Part shown: positions 46,346 to 61,370 of the stretch, piece by piece | How positions within the stretch are numbered: position 1 is the first letter of the stretch | Layout: each line of letters begins with the position of its first letter | Source of the DNA: Cacajao melanocephalus | Lineage: Eukaryota; Chordata; Mammalia; Primates; Pitheciidae | DNA length: 64,000 bases | NCBI GenBank assembly: GCA_963573385.1 | Contig: CAUYLG010062012.1 | Location: 62,001-126,000, forward strand | Reading direction: 5' to 3' | Notes under the pieces: model-generated | What the model was told of the DNA's origin: nothing | Database searches by the model: none | Seen by the model: only the letters and a program-made list of their open reading frames with translations | Made by a program: the position numbers and the translations under genes

Positions 46346-47479
46346 ATGCAGTGCACATGTCTAACCATCATGCTCTGTGCCAATAATAATCATGCAAATG
46401 TGTTAATCATGACCCCATGCCAAAACCAGTTTTTCATAAAAAGTGAACTGTTCATGTTTCAGGTAGAGAGAAGAGAGAGGTGGGGTGCACAGCTAATGCA
46501 TAGTCAGCTTCTATGCCAGGAAGGTGAACGTGGAAATTCATAGAGGAGTTCATCATAGGACTTTGTGTTATATAAGCGGAAGAAAAATATTTTCCAGTTA
46601 CTTAACATCACAGGATGTAACAGAGATTAATGAGTCAATGAAACATTGAACCACTTAGATGAGAACAATAGATCTCTTCCAAAAAGAAAAACTGTAAGTT
46701 AAAGATTCATCTATATTCCAAATTCTTTCATAAAATCTATGTAACTAACTAGATATGCAAGAGGGACAGATTAATGATCCTTTAAGAGCTTTCCTATTTC
46801 TTGCTTTGAGTTTCTAAATTATATGAATTCAGGCTTAATTTCATTTTTAAGATAAATTCCAATAGAGGAGGAATGAACAGCTGATTCATTCTGGTTCAGT
46901 GGGTTACTTTTCCATTAGATTTTATATTTTTCTGGCAGCCATTAGGAGCGTTCCAGGACTGTGATGTCAGATAACATATGCCACGCAGATTCAACACTAC
47001 ATCAGTGGGCCAGCAATTCTTACTGTTCCCCACTTTCATACAGCTGAGCCCAAAATGTAGCTTCTATCAACCTCAAAACCTCCCACTGACTCATTCTTGG
47101 ATTTTCTCTATGAAACTACGGAGCAGAACAAGAAATGCCTGGGGCTCAGAAATCTGCACACTCATTTCAAACCAGCTCAAACACCTGGGTCTCCGTAGAC
47201 TCTAGGCCTATGCACGGAAGAGAAAACTCCTGTGAGAATCAGTAGAACTCCACATTAAACTACTTTCCCCTCCTTTTACATCAACAGTGAATCCAATAAC
47301 AATATCTAGGGTTTCTACCTTAGCCAGCTGCTTCGACTTTACTTACAGCTCTTTGGCAGATATACTGTGAAGATCCAGATTGAAAATGCCTCTCCTTACC
47401 CTAATCTCATGAGCAGTGAGTCTCAGTGGAATTTACATGCAATTTCAATATTGGAAACAAAATTAAAGAAGCAAGGACA
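46346..47479. other. unassigned stretch
   Basis: About 1.1 kb with no gene or confident repeat. The frame at 46978-47205 has no recognisable domain. Confidence 0.4.
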
Positions 47480-47580
47480 CATTCATTCAATATTCATTTC
47501 TTGTGTACATACCACGGGCCAGGCACTTGTCTCATGTTAAGTATTTTATAGATTTACATCAATAACTTGAAGGTTAAATT
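47480..47580 (+). mobile_element. possible MIR/L2 fragment
   Basis: ATTCATTCAATATTCATTTC and CCACGGGCCAGGCACTTGTC have MIR or antisense-L2 texture. Too short to decide. Confidence 0.4.
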
Positions 47581-47669
47581 GCTTCAGCCACAGGAGACAC
47601 ATTAAATCGTGCACTTGTAGCTGAGGTGCAGTGAGAGTGAATCATCATACTTAAAACATTCCCATTCTG

Positions 47670-47946
47670 GGCCAGGCGCAGTAACTTACACCTGTAATAT
47701 CAGCACTTTGGAAAGCCGAGGCAAGAGGATTGCTTAAGCTCAGGAGTTCAAGACTGGCCTGGGCAACATGGTGAAACCCCATCTCTACAAAAAAAAAATT
47801 AGCCAGGAATGGTGGTGCCAGCCTGTAGTAGCCAACAAGAAGGCTGAGGCAGGAGGATAATTTGAGCCCAGGAGTTCAAGGCTGCAGTGAGTCATGATGA
47901 AACCACCACACTGCAACCTTAGTGGCAGAGACCCTCTCTCAAAAAA
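47670..47946 (+). mobile_element. Alu, J-type, sense
   Basis: Diverged full-length Alu: GAGGATTGCTTAAGCTCAGG, CCTGGGCAACATGGTGAAAC, GAGCCCAGGAGTTCAAGGCT and CAGTGAGTCATGATG. J-type features are clear. The tail is reduced to A6. Confidence 0.9.
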
Positions 47947-49162
47947 GTGAACAAATTTTAAAAATTGCCATTTTGAAAATGACCACCTAACTGTAAATGG
48001 CATAGCTGTTACATCATGAAATAGAGGGAGGAAAGCAAAAAGAGGCATGCTCTTTGCTGCCACTGTTTGTTCATTTGAATTCTCTCTCATCCAAGGGTAA
48101 TCATTCACAATTTGATATTTCAAACAAGTTAACACTTTATAAAGTGATAGATAATCTCTAAACGCTAAGCCTTTAAATTCCTCATGCCCAGATTTACACA
48201 AACTTATTTTTTTCCCAGCATGCTGCCAGATGGTAAATTAAGAGAAGCCATGACTCCTAACCACGGAAGAGTTAAGGTAATATATTTTTGTTTGTTGAAA
48301 CCAGGCTGACTTAAAAGAAGCTAGGACTTCCACAGTTAAACCAGAAAGAGATAAACTTAAAAATTTAGTTATGAATAAATATAGAGATTAAGAAGTGAGC
48401 AAGTCTAAGATCTTCATCTATCATACATCTTCCTCCAGCATGAGTGATTTCATTTGCTTTTTAAATAGATAAATACAAAAACGGCATTTTTTCCTTGGCA
48501 AGAAAGTAACTGTTTTGTATTATTTACCTACAATGCATCTGTGTTTCTAAAAAGAACAGTAAATACATTTCTGGAGCAAGACATGTTTCTGTGATAATGT
48601 GAGTAATGCTTCTTAAACACTTTGGAGATTATTAGAATGCTTTCCAGAAGCTGATATTGAACTCAAGTCAGTTTAGCAAGAACACGAGATAAAGATAAAG
48701 AAATGCTCTCGGCATTTTTCACTAAACTATTTGTAGAGTGCTGCAATTGGATGTCTTTCAGAACACTAACCACCAGAAGGAGAAGGGCCAGGACTTGTGC
48801 CAATCCAGTCTGAAAGATATTCAGGCCAGACTGCCTTCTTCAGGAGGGCCCTTTAAATAAACAACCCAGTTTGAGTGACATCTGCCATCCCAAATACTGG
48901 GTTAATTTTCAGACTGCCCTGAGAAACTCACAATATGGCTATTGCAGCATCTTCTAATTGGTGTTTAAACCTTCACCAGGCAACCACTTCACAACAATGA
49001 CAGAAATAAAATAGCTAATGATTAGGTCTTATACATACCTTCTTTCAAGCCAAGCCAGATATGAGAGAATCATGGCTTAAAGCAACAGTCTTCTCAGGTT
49101 TCTCAGACCTCCTATAACAATGTGGTGGTGGTAGGATATATGTATTCATCTTTCTAAATCAT
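47947..49162. other. unassigned stretch
   Basis: About 1.2 kb with no recognised family or gene. The 138-codon minus frame at 47785-48201 runs into the Alu and is not credible. Confidence 0.4.
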
Positions 49163-49490
49163 GATTCATTCATTCATTCTTTCAACAAACATTTATTGAG
49201 CTGCTATGACATGCCTTCCTGAAACTAATATTATTATGTAGGGAGGTGAGGGAAACAGTCCAATAAGTGACAATTTAATACTCAAATGTGGTAATTTGGT
49301 TGATTTAATGTAAGTGCTATAAATGTTATGAAGAGAATAATAAGAGAGTGGTGCTAATTTGCATGTGGTGGTCAGAAATCTTGCTAAACAAGGGTCATTA
49401 AGAGGAGACATGCACAAACAGAAAGAATAGCACATAGCAAGGAACAGTGGGGAGAAGAGAGAATGAGCTTGACATTTTCAAGAAGTAGAA
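49163..49490 (-). mobile_element. L2 3' end, antisense
   Basis: TTCATTCATTCATTCTTTCA, ACAAACATTTATTGAGCTGC, then AGTCCAATAAGTGACAATTT and TGTAAGTGCTATAAATG. This is the classic antisense L2 terminus. Confidence 0.75.
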
Positions 49491-49497
49491 AGCAGGT

Positions 49498-49879
49498 GTT
49501 GTGTTAGCTTAGAATGCCACAACAAAATACCATAAAACAATATGGCTTAAATAACAGGAATTTATTTTTCACCATTCTGGAGGCTGGAAAGTTCAAGATC
49601 AAGGTACCAACCAGCCTTTTGGTTCCCCCTTAAGGGCTCGCCTCCTGGCTTGCACATGGCTGCCTTCTTGTTGTGTACTCACTTGACAGAGAGAAAGAGA
49701 GGAAGTAAGCTTTTTGGTGTCTCTTCTATAAGGGCACGAATCCCATCATGAGCACTCCACCCTGGTAACTTCATCTGAATCTAATTACTTCCCAATGACC
49801 CCATCCCCAAGTGCCATCACATCAAAGGTTAGGGCTTCTACATGTAAATTTTGAGGGTGAAACAATTGAGTTCATAGTA
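49498..49879 (-). mobile_element. MLT1A-like MaLR solo LTR, antisense
   Basis: CACAACAAAATACCATAAAA, CATTCTGGAGGCTGGAAAGT, TCAAGATCAAGGTACCAACC, GTGTCTCTTCTATAAGGGCA and AATTTTGAGGGTGAAACAAT, ending at CATAGTA, form an antisense LTR of the same type as 45787-46126. Confidence 0.85.
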
Positions 49880-49998
49880 GTGAGTACGTCTAGAACCTGG
49901 GGATCTAAGGAGATAGTGGCAGGAGATTAAGCAAACAAGTAGGAGGAAAACATATCGGGAAAACTATATATTCTATGAAAAGAGTTTTGTTGACTTTT

Positions 49999-50292
49999 GT
50001 TTTTTTTGTTTGTTTTGTTTTGAAACAGAGTCTCACTTTGTCACCCAGAGTAAAGTTCACTGCACTGCAACCTCCGCCTGCCGGGTACAAGTGATTCTCA
50101 TGCCTCAGCTTCCCAAGTAACTGGTACTACAGGCGTGTCCCACCACCCCAGCTAATTTTTGTATTTTTAGTAGAGATGGGTTTTCACCATGTTGGCCAGG
50201 CTGGTCTCGACCTCCTGGCCTTAAGTGATCCACTTGCCTCCCCTGGCCTCCCTAAGTGTTGGGATTCCAAGTGTGAGCCACTGCACCTGGCA
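49999..50292 (-). mobile_element. Alu, S-type, antisense, with internal deletion
   Basis: TTTTGAAACAGAGTCTCACT, CACCATGTTGGCCAGGCTGG and CACTGCACCTGGC define it. About 20-25 bp of the left region around GCTGGAGTGCAGTGG are lost (CACCCAGAGTAAAGTTCACT). TTGACTTTT at 49990-49998 and near 50298 is a possible TSD. Confidence 0.9.
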
Positions 50293-50299
50293 AAATTTT

Positions 50300-50732
50300 G
50301 ACTTTTTTCTAAGTGCCATAGAAAGCTGTCATATGTTGAATTTTCCAGGAGGTAGATTCTAAGATAAAGTTCAGTATATAAGAGGAGTATTAGGGAATGT
50401 CCTTGGGATCAATACCTGTGAAAAGCAGGGAGAGAAGCAAAATTGGGCTAAGTGAAAAGTTGGACCGCAAGATCAAACACCTTCAGCTAACCTTACAGAG
50501 AGCTAACATGGCCAATAACAGTGGCCACATGCTGAGCAGATGTAGCTAGGCCTTTATACTCCAACCTCCATCAGTCAGTGGATGTGGGCCACCTAAAAGA
50601 GGAATTATCTTGTCACATGGGGGACTCTTTGCAACTATGAAGTCCCCTGATGGACTGATAGCTGCAGACTGTCCTCTGAGCATTCCCAGAAACTGGGCAG
50701 CAAAGCCTTCCTTTCTAGAAGATCTGAGTGGA
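50300..50732. other. unassigned, repeat-like block left of the THE1 element
   Basis: AAAGTTCAGTATATAAGAGG, ATCAAACACCTTCAGCTAAC and CACCTAAAAGAGGAATTATC read like an old interspersed repeat, but I cannot name it. It directly abuts the truncated 5' LTR at ~50733. Confidence 0.35.
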
Positions 50733-51060
50733 AAATCAGCATCTTGAATTCACATGTGTTGTGAGAGGGATCCATGAGAGGTAATGGAATCATGGGGGTG
50801 GGTCTTTCCCGTGCTGTTCTCATGATGGTAAATAAGTCTCATGAGATTTGATGGTTTTTAAAACGGGAGTTTCTCTCCACAAGCTCTCTCTCTTTGCCTG
50901 CTGCCATCCATGTAAGACGTGACTTGCTCCTCCTTGCGTCCGCCATGATTCTGAGGCCTCCCCAGCCATGTGGAACTGTAAGTCCATTTAACCTCTTTCT
51001 TTCGTAAATTGCCCAGGCTTGGGTATGTCTTTATCAGCAGCATGAAAACAGACTAATAAA
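50733..51060 (+). mobile_element. THE1-type 5' LTR, 5'-truncated
   Basis: Sense MaLR LTR: GGAATCATGGGGGTGGGTCT, CATGCTGTTCTC-like CCGTGCTGTTCTCATGATGG, TGATGGTTTTTAAAACGGG, CAGCCATGTGGAACTGTAAG and CATGAAAACAGACTAATAAA. About the first 30 bp expected from the 3' LTR are missing or unrecognisable. Confidence 0.9.
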
Positions 51061-52646
51061 GTAAATTTGTACCAGTAGAGTGGGGCACTGCTGAAAAGAT
51101 GTCCAAAAATGTGAAAGTGACTTTGGAACTGAGTAATAGGCAGAGGTGGGAACAGTTTGGAGGGCTCAGAAGAAGACAGGAAAATGTGGGAAAGTTTGGA
51201 ACTCCCTAGAGACTTGTTGAATGGCTTTGACCAAAGCTCTGGTAATGATATGGACAATGAAATCCAGGCTGAGGTGGTCTCAGATGGAGATAAGGAACTT
51301 AGAAAATGGAGGAAACGTGACTCTTGTTATGTTTTAGCAAGACACTGGTGGCATTTTTCCCCTACCCTAAAGATTTGTGGAGCTTTGACCTTCAGAGAGA
51401 TGATTTAGGATATCTGGCAGAAGAAATTTCTAAGCAGCAAAGCATTCAATAAGTGACTTGGGTGTTGTTAAAGGCATTCAGTTTTAAAAGGGAAACAGAG
51501 CATAAAAGTTTGGAAAATTTGCAGCCTGACAACGCAATAGAAAAGAAAATCCCATTTTCTGAGGAGAAATTGAAGCTGGCTGCAGAAATTTGCATATAAT
51601 GAGAAGCCAAATGTTAATCACCAAAACAAGGAATAAAATGTCTTCAGGGCAGTCAGAGGTCTTCACAGGAGCCCCTCCCATTACAGGCCTGGAGGCCTAG
51701 TAGGAAAAGATGGTTTTGTGGGCCAGGCCCAGGGTCCCTCTGCTGTGTGCAGTCTAGGGACTTGGTGCCCTGTGTCCCAGCTGCTCCAGCCATGACTAAA
51801 AGGGGCCAAGGTAGAGCTCAGGCTGTGGCTTCAGAGGGTGCAAGGCCTAAGCCCTGGCAGCTCCCACGTGGTGTTGAGCCTGCATGTGCACACAAGTCAA
51901 GACTTGAGGTTTGGGAACCTCCACCCAGGTTTCAGAGGATGTATGGAAATGGCTACATGTCCAGGCAGAAATTTCCTACAGGAGTGGGGGAATTAAGGAG
52001 AACCCCTGCTAGAGCAGTACAGAAGAGAAATGTGGGGTTGGATCCCCTACACAGAGTCCCCACTGGAGTGCTGTCTAGTGGAGGTGCTAGAAGAGGGCCA
52101 CCATCCCTCAGACCCCAGAATGGTAGATCGATCAACAGCTTGCACAGTGAACCTGGAAAAGCTGCAGACACTCAATCCCAGCCCGTGAAAGCAGGTAGGA
52201 AGTAGTTTGTACCCTGCAAAGCCACAGAGGCAGAGCTCTTGGGCAGAGCTCCCCAAGACCATGGGAATCTACTTCTTGAATCACTGTGACCTGGATGTGA
52301 GACATGGATTCAAAGAAGATTACTTTGGAACTTTAAGATTTGACTGCTCTGCTGGATTTTGGACTCACATGGGGCCTGTAGCCCCTTTGTTTTGGCCAGT
52401 GTCTCCCATTTGGAATGGCTGTATTTACCCAATGCCTGTACCCACATTGTATCTAGGAAGTAACTAACTTGCTTTTGATTATACAGGCTCACAAGTGGAA
52501 GGGACTTGCCTTGTCTCTGATGAGACTTTGGACTGTGGACTTTTGAGTTAATGCCCAAATTGATTTACGACTTTGGGGACTGTTGGAAAGCCGTAATTTG
52601 TTTTGCAATATGAGGACATGAGATTTGGGAGAGGCCAGGGGCAGAA
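51061..52646 (+). mobile_element. THE1-type internal region (degenerate)
   Basis: About 1.6 kb between the LTRs, the usual size for a THE1 internal part. MaLR elements have only a degenerate gag-like region and no pol or env. The longest frame is 152 codons (51747-52205). It is rich in Arg, Pro and Gly, with no zinc knuckle or protease motif that I can see. Two further frames (51157-51408, 52207-52467) are short. I treat all as non-functional relics. This part is clearly more GC-rich than its surroundings. Confidence 0.85.
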
Positions 52647-52999
52647 TGATATAATTTGGCTGTGTACCACCAAAATCTCATCTTGAATTCCCAGGTATTG
52701 TGGGAGGGACCAGTGGGAAGTAATTGAATCATGGGGGCAGGTCTTTCCCATGCTGTTCTCATGATAAGAGAGTAAGTCTCATGAGATCTGATGGTTTTAC
52801 AAGAAGGGATTTCCCTGCACAAGCTCTCTCTTTGCCTGGTGTCATCCATGTAAGATGTCACTTGCTCCTTCTTGCCTTCCACCATGATTCTGAGGCTCCT
52901 CCAGCCACATGGAACTGTAAGTCTATTAAACCTCTTTCTTTTGTAATTTGCCCAGTATTGGGTATGTGTTTACCAGTAGCATGAAAACAGATTAATACA
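52647..52999 (+). mobile_element. THE1-type 3' LTR, complete
   Basis: It begins TGATATAATTTGGCTGTGTA and ends GATTAATACA, giving a 353-bp TG...CA LTR of THE1 length. It has CAAGCTCTCTCTTTGCCTGG, CAGCCACATGGAACTGTAAG and CTATTAAACCTCTTTCTTTT. THE1 LTRs carry a promoter and polyadenylation site; activity here is unknown. Confidence 0.95.
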
Positions 53000-53874
53000 G
53001 GAGGTTTAAGCACAGGAGTCATCCAAATAATTTACTTTGTTTTATCAGTTCTACAATGAATGTTTCTTTCTAAATTTTAATATTTCTAAAATTGGTATGT
53101 ATCTTACAATTATTGGTATCACCTGAGGGTCAAGCAGTCATCATTGCCTCTGTAGGTGCAAATAATGCATGGTTCAAAATTTATATAATAGGTTTCAGAA
53201 GTTTAGAAGCAAAACCTGGACACAATAAGAGCATCATTCCTTTTATATCCAAGAGCCAAATGGATGTGGGAAGGAGTTAGAAGGTGGTGCATCAGACAAG
53301 TTTAGCAGCATTCCAAAATTTCTAAAGGAGGAGCCAAAAGTAGATTCACTACATATAGTGATTGCAAAGCCAGGTTAAATTCCAGCACCAGTTGGTTTTA
53401 GTTCTATGACTTCCTTTAAGATATATTGCATCAACATGTTCTCGGTAACTAGAAGGACCATACTGTGTATATCAGAGACTGAATTGAAAAGTGATCAGGA
53501 TACTTGGCCTTGAATATAAAGAAGGTTTAGAAAGGCTTTATTTTGCCTTTTTTAAACAATAGATCATTGATATTGCATAGATTATAAAATAATTTTCACA
53601 AAGGCTATTTTCATATACCCCTATACTCCTTCATGAGTAGTAAGAGGACCTTATAATAAAGTATTCCCAATTCTTCCTCCCCTCCCTTAGAACATTGGTA
53701 TCATTCATTTCACTTAACCATAAGCTATAGTCACCCAGTATATTGTTGTTGTTATTATTTTAAACAAATGTTGTCAGTTAGATCAATTTATAAAAATAAA
53801 AGATTCTATTTCTCTTTAATTTATTCCTTTTCTAACACTCTTTCCTTCTTTATGCAGATAAGAGATTCTGACCT
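53000..53874. other. unassigned stretch
   Basis: About 870 bp with nothing recognised. Confidence 0.4.
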
Positions 53875-56095
<2,221 letters not shown>

Positions 56096-56635
56096 GTATC
56101 TATAGTGATATATGATGAAACTCTATGTCTAATAAAATTTAAAAGATATATTTATAGAAAACAGAAATTTAAGTGCTAAAAATTAGGTCATTTTTTTAAT
56201 GGCTAACCTTTTTCTACCTTAGTGAATAAAATAATTGTACCACCTAAAAATCAACCCTGTCTCTGATTTGTATAAATACAGTAGGATAATTAAATAGATG
56301 TTATTAAAAATAGATTGTGTCTACAGAGACAAGACTGGAGGCAGGCAAACCAATCAGGAGCTTGTTTTGATATTTTAGGAATGAAAAGGTAATGGGTAGA
56401 TTCAGTGTGGTTAAGTTTAGTTGAATGAAGCTTTTCTTAATCTGTCAACCATATTCCTACAAGAACAACATCTTGAGTAAGAATTTAGAGGGTAAGACCT
56501 GCTTGTTTGTAGGCTAGAATGGTCAGCCTGTGGAGCTGTCAAGATGTCCAGAATGAGGCATCCTTGACTCAGAAATATACTTAAGAGAACCTAGAATTCA
56601 TTACTGAAGAAAAGTTTATTAAGACCGAAAGTGTA
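56096..56635. other. unassigned stretch
   Basis: About 540 bp with nothing recognised. Confidence 0.4.
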
Positions 56636-58995
56636 AGAATGCAAGGTTGGTTCAACATACACAAATCAATAAATGCAATTTACTGCATAAACAGAACTAA
56701 AGAGAAAAATCACATTATTATCTCAATAGGTGCAGAAAAGGCTTTTAATAAAATTTAACATCTACTCATGTTAAAAATTCAACAAACTAGGTATTGAAGG
56801 AATATATCCCAAAATAATAAGAGCTATATATGACAAATTCACAGCCAACATTGTACTGAATGTGCAAAAGCTGGAAGCATTCCCCTTGAAAATTTTCACA
56901 AGACAAGGATGCCCTCTTTACCACTCCTATTCAACATAGTATTGAAAGTTCTGGCCAGAGCAGTCAAAAAAGAGAAGCAAATAAAGCACATCCAAATAGG
57001 AAGAGAGGAAGCCAAACTATCCCTGTTTGCAGACTATATGATCCTATATCTGTAAAACTCCATAATCTCAGCCCAAAAGCTTCTTAAACTGATAAATGAC
57101 TTCAGCGAAGTCTTAGGATACAAAATCAATGTGCAAAAATCACTAGCATTCTTATATACCACCAACAAGCAAGCAGAAAGCCAAATCGTGAATTAATTCC
57201 CATTCACAATTGCTACAAAAAAGGAATAAAATACTTAGAAATACAGTTAACAAGGGAAGTGAAGGACCTCTTCATGAAGAACTACAAACCACAGCTCAAA
57301 TGAATCAGAGATTGCACAAACAAATGGAAAAATACTCCCTGCTCATGGATAGGAGAATATTGTTAAAATGGCCATACTGCTCAAAGCAATTTATAGATTC
57401 TATTCTGTTTCTAATATAATATCACTGACCTTCTTCTCAGAACTAGAGAGAACTACTTTAAAATTCACATGGAACCAAAAAGAGCCTGAAGAGCTAAAGC
57501 AATCCTAAGCAAAAAGAACAAAGCTGGCCACATAACACTAACTGACTTCAAATTACACTACAGGGCTACAGTAACCAAAACAGCATAGTACTGATACAAA
57601 AACAGACACATAGACCAATGGAACAGAATAGAGAACCCAGAAATAAGACCAAGGCATTGGGAAGATCTCTCTTGTTTCCAAGCACTAGAACTGGAACTCT
57701 GATCTTCAACAAACCTGACAAAGACAAGCAATGGGGAAAGAATTTCCTATTCAATAAATGGTGCTGGAATAAGTGGCTAGCCATATGCAAAAGACTGAAA
57801 TTGGAACGCTTCCTTACAGTATATACAAAAAATTAACTCAAGATGAATTAAAGACTTAAATGTAAAACCCCAAAAAATAAGAACCCTAGAAGAAAACCTA
57901 GGCAATACCATTCAGGAAATAAGCAAAGTCAAAGATTTCATGACAAGGATGCTAAAAGTAACTGCAACAAAAGCACAAATTGACCAATGGGATCTAATTA
58001 AAGAGCTTCTGCACAGCAAAATAAACTATCAACAGAGTAAACAGGCAACTTACAGTTGGGAGAAAATTTTTGCAAGCTATGCATGTGAAAGGGTCTAATA
58101 TCCAGCATCTATAAGAAACTTAAAAATGTACAGGGAAAAAAAACAACCCCATTTAAAAGTGGGCAAAGGACATGAACAGAAACTTTTCAAAAGAAAACAT
58201 ACATGCAGCCAACAATTATAGGAAAAAATACTCAACACTACCAATCACTGGAGAAACGCAAATCAAAACCACAACATACCATCTAACACCATTCAGATGG
58301 CTGTTATTAAAAAGTCAAAAAATAACACATGAGGGCAAGGTTGTGGAGAAAAAGAAACGTTTATACACTGTTGGTTGTAGTGTAAATTAGTTCGGCCATT
58401 GTGGAAGACAGTGTGGCGATTCCTTAAAGACCTAAAGTCAAAAATATCATTCATCCCAGAAATCTCATTACTGGTTATATACCCAAAGGAACAGAAATCA
58501 CTTTGTTTTAAAGACACATGCACACATATATTTATTGCAGCACTATTCACAATAGAATAGGCATGGAATCAATTTAAATGTCCATCAATGGTAGACTGAA
58601 TTTAAAAAATGTGGTACATATATACCATGGAATACTATGCAGCCATAAAGAAGAATGAGATCATGTCCTTTGCAGGGACATGGATGGAGCTGGAGGCCAT
58701 TATCATTAGCAAACTAATGCAAGAACAGAAAACTAAACACCACATGTTCTCACATATAAGTGAAAGCTATATGATGTGAACACATGGACTCAAGGAGGAG
58801 AATGACACTCATTGGGGCCTATTGGAGGGTGGAGGGTAGGAGGAAGGAGAAGATCAGGAAAAATAACTAATGGGTACCAGGCTCAATACGTGAGTGATGA
58901 AATAATCTACGTAACAACCCCTTGAGACAAGTTTCCCTATGTAACAAACCTGCACATGTACTCCTGAACTTAAAAGTTAAAAAATTAAAAATAAA
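56636..58995 (+). mobile_element. 5'-truncated L1 (L1PB/L1MA-type)
   Basis: A sense copy of ~2.36 kb. It starts in ORF2 at GCAAGGTTGGTTCAACATAC, crosses the reverse transcriptase core and runs to the 3' UTR (ACCAGGCTCAATACGTGAGT, AACAAACCTGCACATGTACT) and an A-rich tail. The catalytic box near 57025-57040 reads ADY where L1 has ADD, and many stops break the frames. It looks older than the L1PA copies. No safe TSD. Confidence 0.9.
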
Positions 58996-60429
58996 TAAAT
59001 AATCAAAAAAAGAGATAAAGATGCAAACATTAAAGATTTTAGGAGGAAAATCCTATAACAGTAAATATAAATTTAAACTTAAAATGGAAATATCAATATA
59101 AATTCATAACTTTTAAGTTTATATTTTCTAATGTCATGAATAATAAGGCCTAGAAATACCTAGAGCTTAGATCTTAATTTCTAAATACTGATTTCCATTC
59201 AAGCAACTAAGGCTTTTTGAGGAAACATTTTTATTTATTTTATGTATTTTGAATAAATAAATATCAATGAGCCTATAGTGACACAAAAAAAAAAATTTAA
59301 AAGAGAGTAAAACACGAGGCTCTTCATAGAAGAATGACTGTCAACTAAAAATGCAGAAGCAATAGTTTTAGAGTTTCATCATAGAAAAAAAAGATAGTAT
59401 AATTACAGTCAAGAACCGTAAAGTATCTGAGACATTATGCTGCTTGCAGGCTGTTAACCTGCCAATTTCATAGGTACTGGAAAAGACACAAAACTCCTAG
59501 GTCAGAGTGAAATCACTATTATTCATCATAGCAGGAGACATTAGCTCACTGTTTGCATTTATTTTCCTTTGTTCCCCATGGAGTTCAGATTAATCCGGGT
59601 GCATACTATACACACAGTGGGTTTGATTCTTGGGCTAGGAACAAGCGACACCTAGCAAACCTCCTCAACTTTTGCCTTGGAAGAAGACATTATCTTTATT
59701 ATCTTGGAAAGAAAACAAATCTGCCTTTTGTCCCAGAAAGGGATATCCTCTCAATCTTCCAAGGCAGTTTGCTATACAAATATCTGAAAAGACGGCTCAG
59801 AGTAAAACTATCAATTGTCTGCTTGCATAATCTGCAGAAAGGGAAGAGACCTACACAGAATGGTCTCCTAACATGTATCACACCACAGATTGCTTAATGA
59901 TTGCTGAAAGAAAATACTGGCTTTACAATTGAATGACCTAATGCTCAGCCCCTTAACTGAGTGGCAGAATTTCGCAATATAAATACAGGGACAATTTGAT
60001 AATATATCCCTCCTGATGTGTTACAATATGAAGTATTCTACATCAATGATGAAGTAACGTAATTTTTAACCTGAACCTCATCAAACTTCTAGACTTAATG
60101 AGATACCTTCCAGTTTATTAGTAGTCAATGTGGAGCTAGAGAAAGAAGTTAAAGAACATCATGAAGAATTCATCAGAAAAATTCTGAAAATTCTACAAGT
60201 TTTAGATTACTCAAAAAAATCTAAGACCATTTAAACAACAAAGCATGTGAAAGAATTGCTCCAGACTGAAAGTGATGAAAAAGCACAAGAAACAAATGTA
60301 ATATATAAAATTAAATTGGGTCCTCGCTTTAGAAGAGAAAATAGCCATGAAAACATTCCTGGGACAAATGGGGAGATTTAGGTATGAACTGTCTGTGAGA
60401 TGACACTATGAGTCTCAATTTTCTACTCT
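58996..60429. other. unassigned AT-rich stretch
   Basis: About 1.4 kb. The 114-codon frame at 59553-59897 is basic and has no domain I recognise; chance or an unrecognised old repeat are the likely explanations. Confidence 0.4.
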
Positions 60430-60760
60430 TCTTCATGCTGATCTCTTCCTAGGAAATCCTCTACAACATACCTTACCTTGCTGTGATACTTTCTGAGTTA
60501 ACTCTTGTCCGTTCTTTATGACTTAGGCCTCATGGTCTACAAAAGAGCTTTCCCATTTATACCTCCCTTACAGACTGTGTGATTTGCTCCTTTTCCTCAA
60601 TAGCCCACACACACATTTATCGTGACGTTTATCACATTTCAATTAACAATTTGCATGTCTTTCCTTGCCTTGAGACTAAATACTATGAGAACAGGAACTA
60701 TGCCCTATTCATCTATGTATCTTTATTATCTATTACTTAATAACTACTTGTGAGCTGGAT
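60430..60760 (+). mobile_element. L2 LINE 3' region
   Basis: TCTTCATGCTGATCTCTTCC, CAATTTGCATGTCTTTCCTT, TGAGACTAAATACTATGAGA and ACAGGAACTATGCCCTATTC match the sense L2 3' part ('...GAGGGCAGGGACTGTGTCTTATTC...'). Confidence 0.7.
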
Positions 60761-60989
60761 ATCTAGATGGATAGATGGATTAACAGAAGATTCTAGGGCC
60801 AATATAGAAACTTCATGGGCTCTAGATGAAAACCTGAAAGAAAAGACAGCACTTCCAAGATTTAGGGACAAAAGAGCACCCAAGAGGAAGAAGATAACCA
60901 AAAAGGCATTAATTTAGTGACAAAACCTAGGCTGTTTGAGTGTGATTTTATTCAGCAAGAAAATTGGTACCTTGATGTCTCCTTTCTCT

Positions 60990-61370
60990 TTATAAACACT
61001 TCCCATTGATCTTCCCTCTACTGGCTTCAACCTGCATATCTGAACTAATGATTTCTAACTCTCTAATTCTAGCTTTATGCCTTCTCTGAAAATCCAAACC
61101 AGAAATGGCATCTGCTTATTGGTAATTATCAAGGGAATTTCCTGCTCTTATTCTAAAATCAAAGTTTCTAAAACTGAGTATCTTGTCTGTTTCGTAAACC
61201 CAGATTTCTTTCTCCTTTGGTCTATGCCATTATTAATGGAGCTGCTCACTCAGGCTAGCACCTTCAGTCATATCTGCGTTTCATTTCCTGAACTCTGTCA
61301 AGTCCACCATCAATTCCTCAGGCACCTATTGGCTCCTTATCCATCCTCACAGACAAAGTTGAGATTTAGA
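60990..61370 (+). mobile_element. L2 LINE internal fragment
   Basis: AAGTTTCTAAAACTGAGTAT, ATTCCTCAGGCACCTATTGG and AATGGAGCTGCTCACTCAGG fit sense L2 ORF2-end text. It follows the 3' end of another L2, so it is a separate copy. Confidence 0.6.

Noticed and set aside
47785..48201. 138-codon minus-strand frame
   Set aside because: It runs into the AluJ at 47670-47946; its C-terminal part is Alu-derived.
59553..59897. 114-codon plus-strand open frame with basic composition
   Set aside because: No recognisable motif; the frame is not longer than chance allows.
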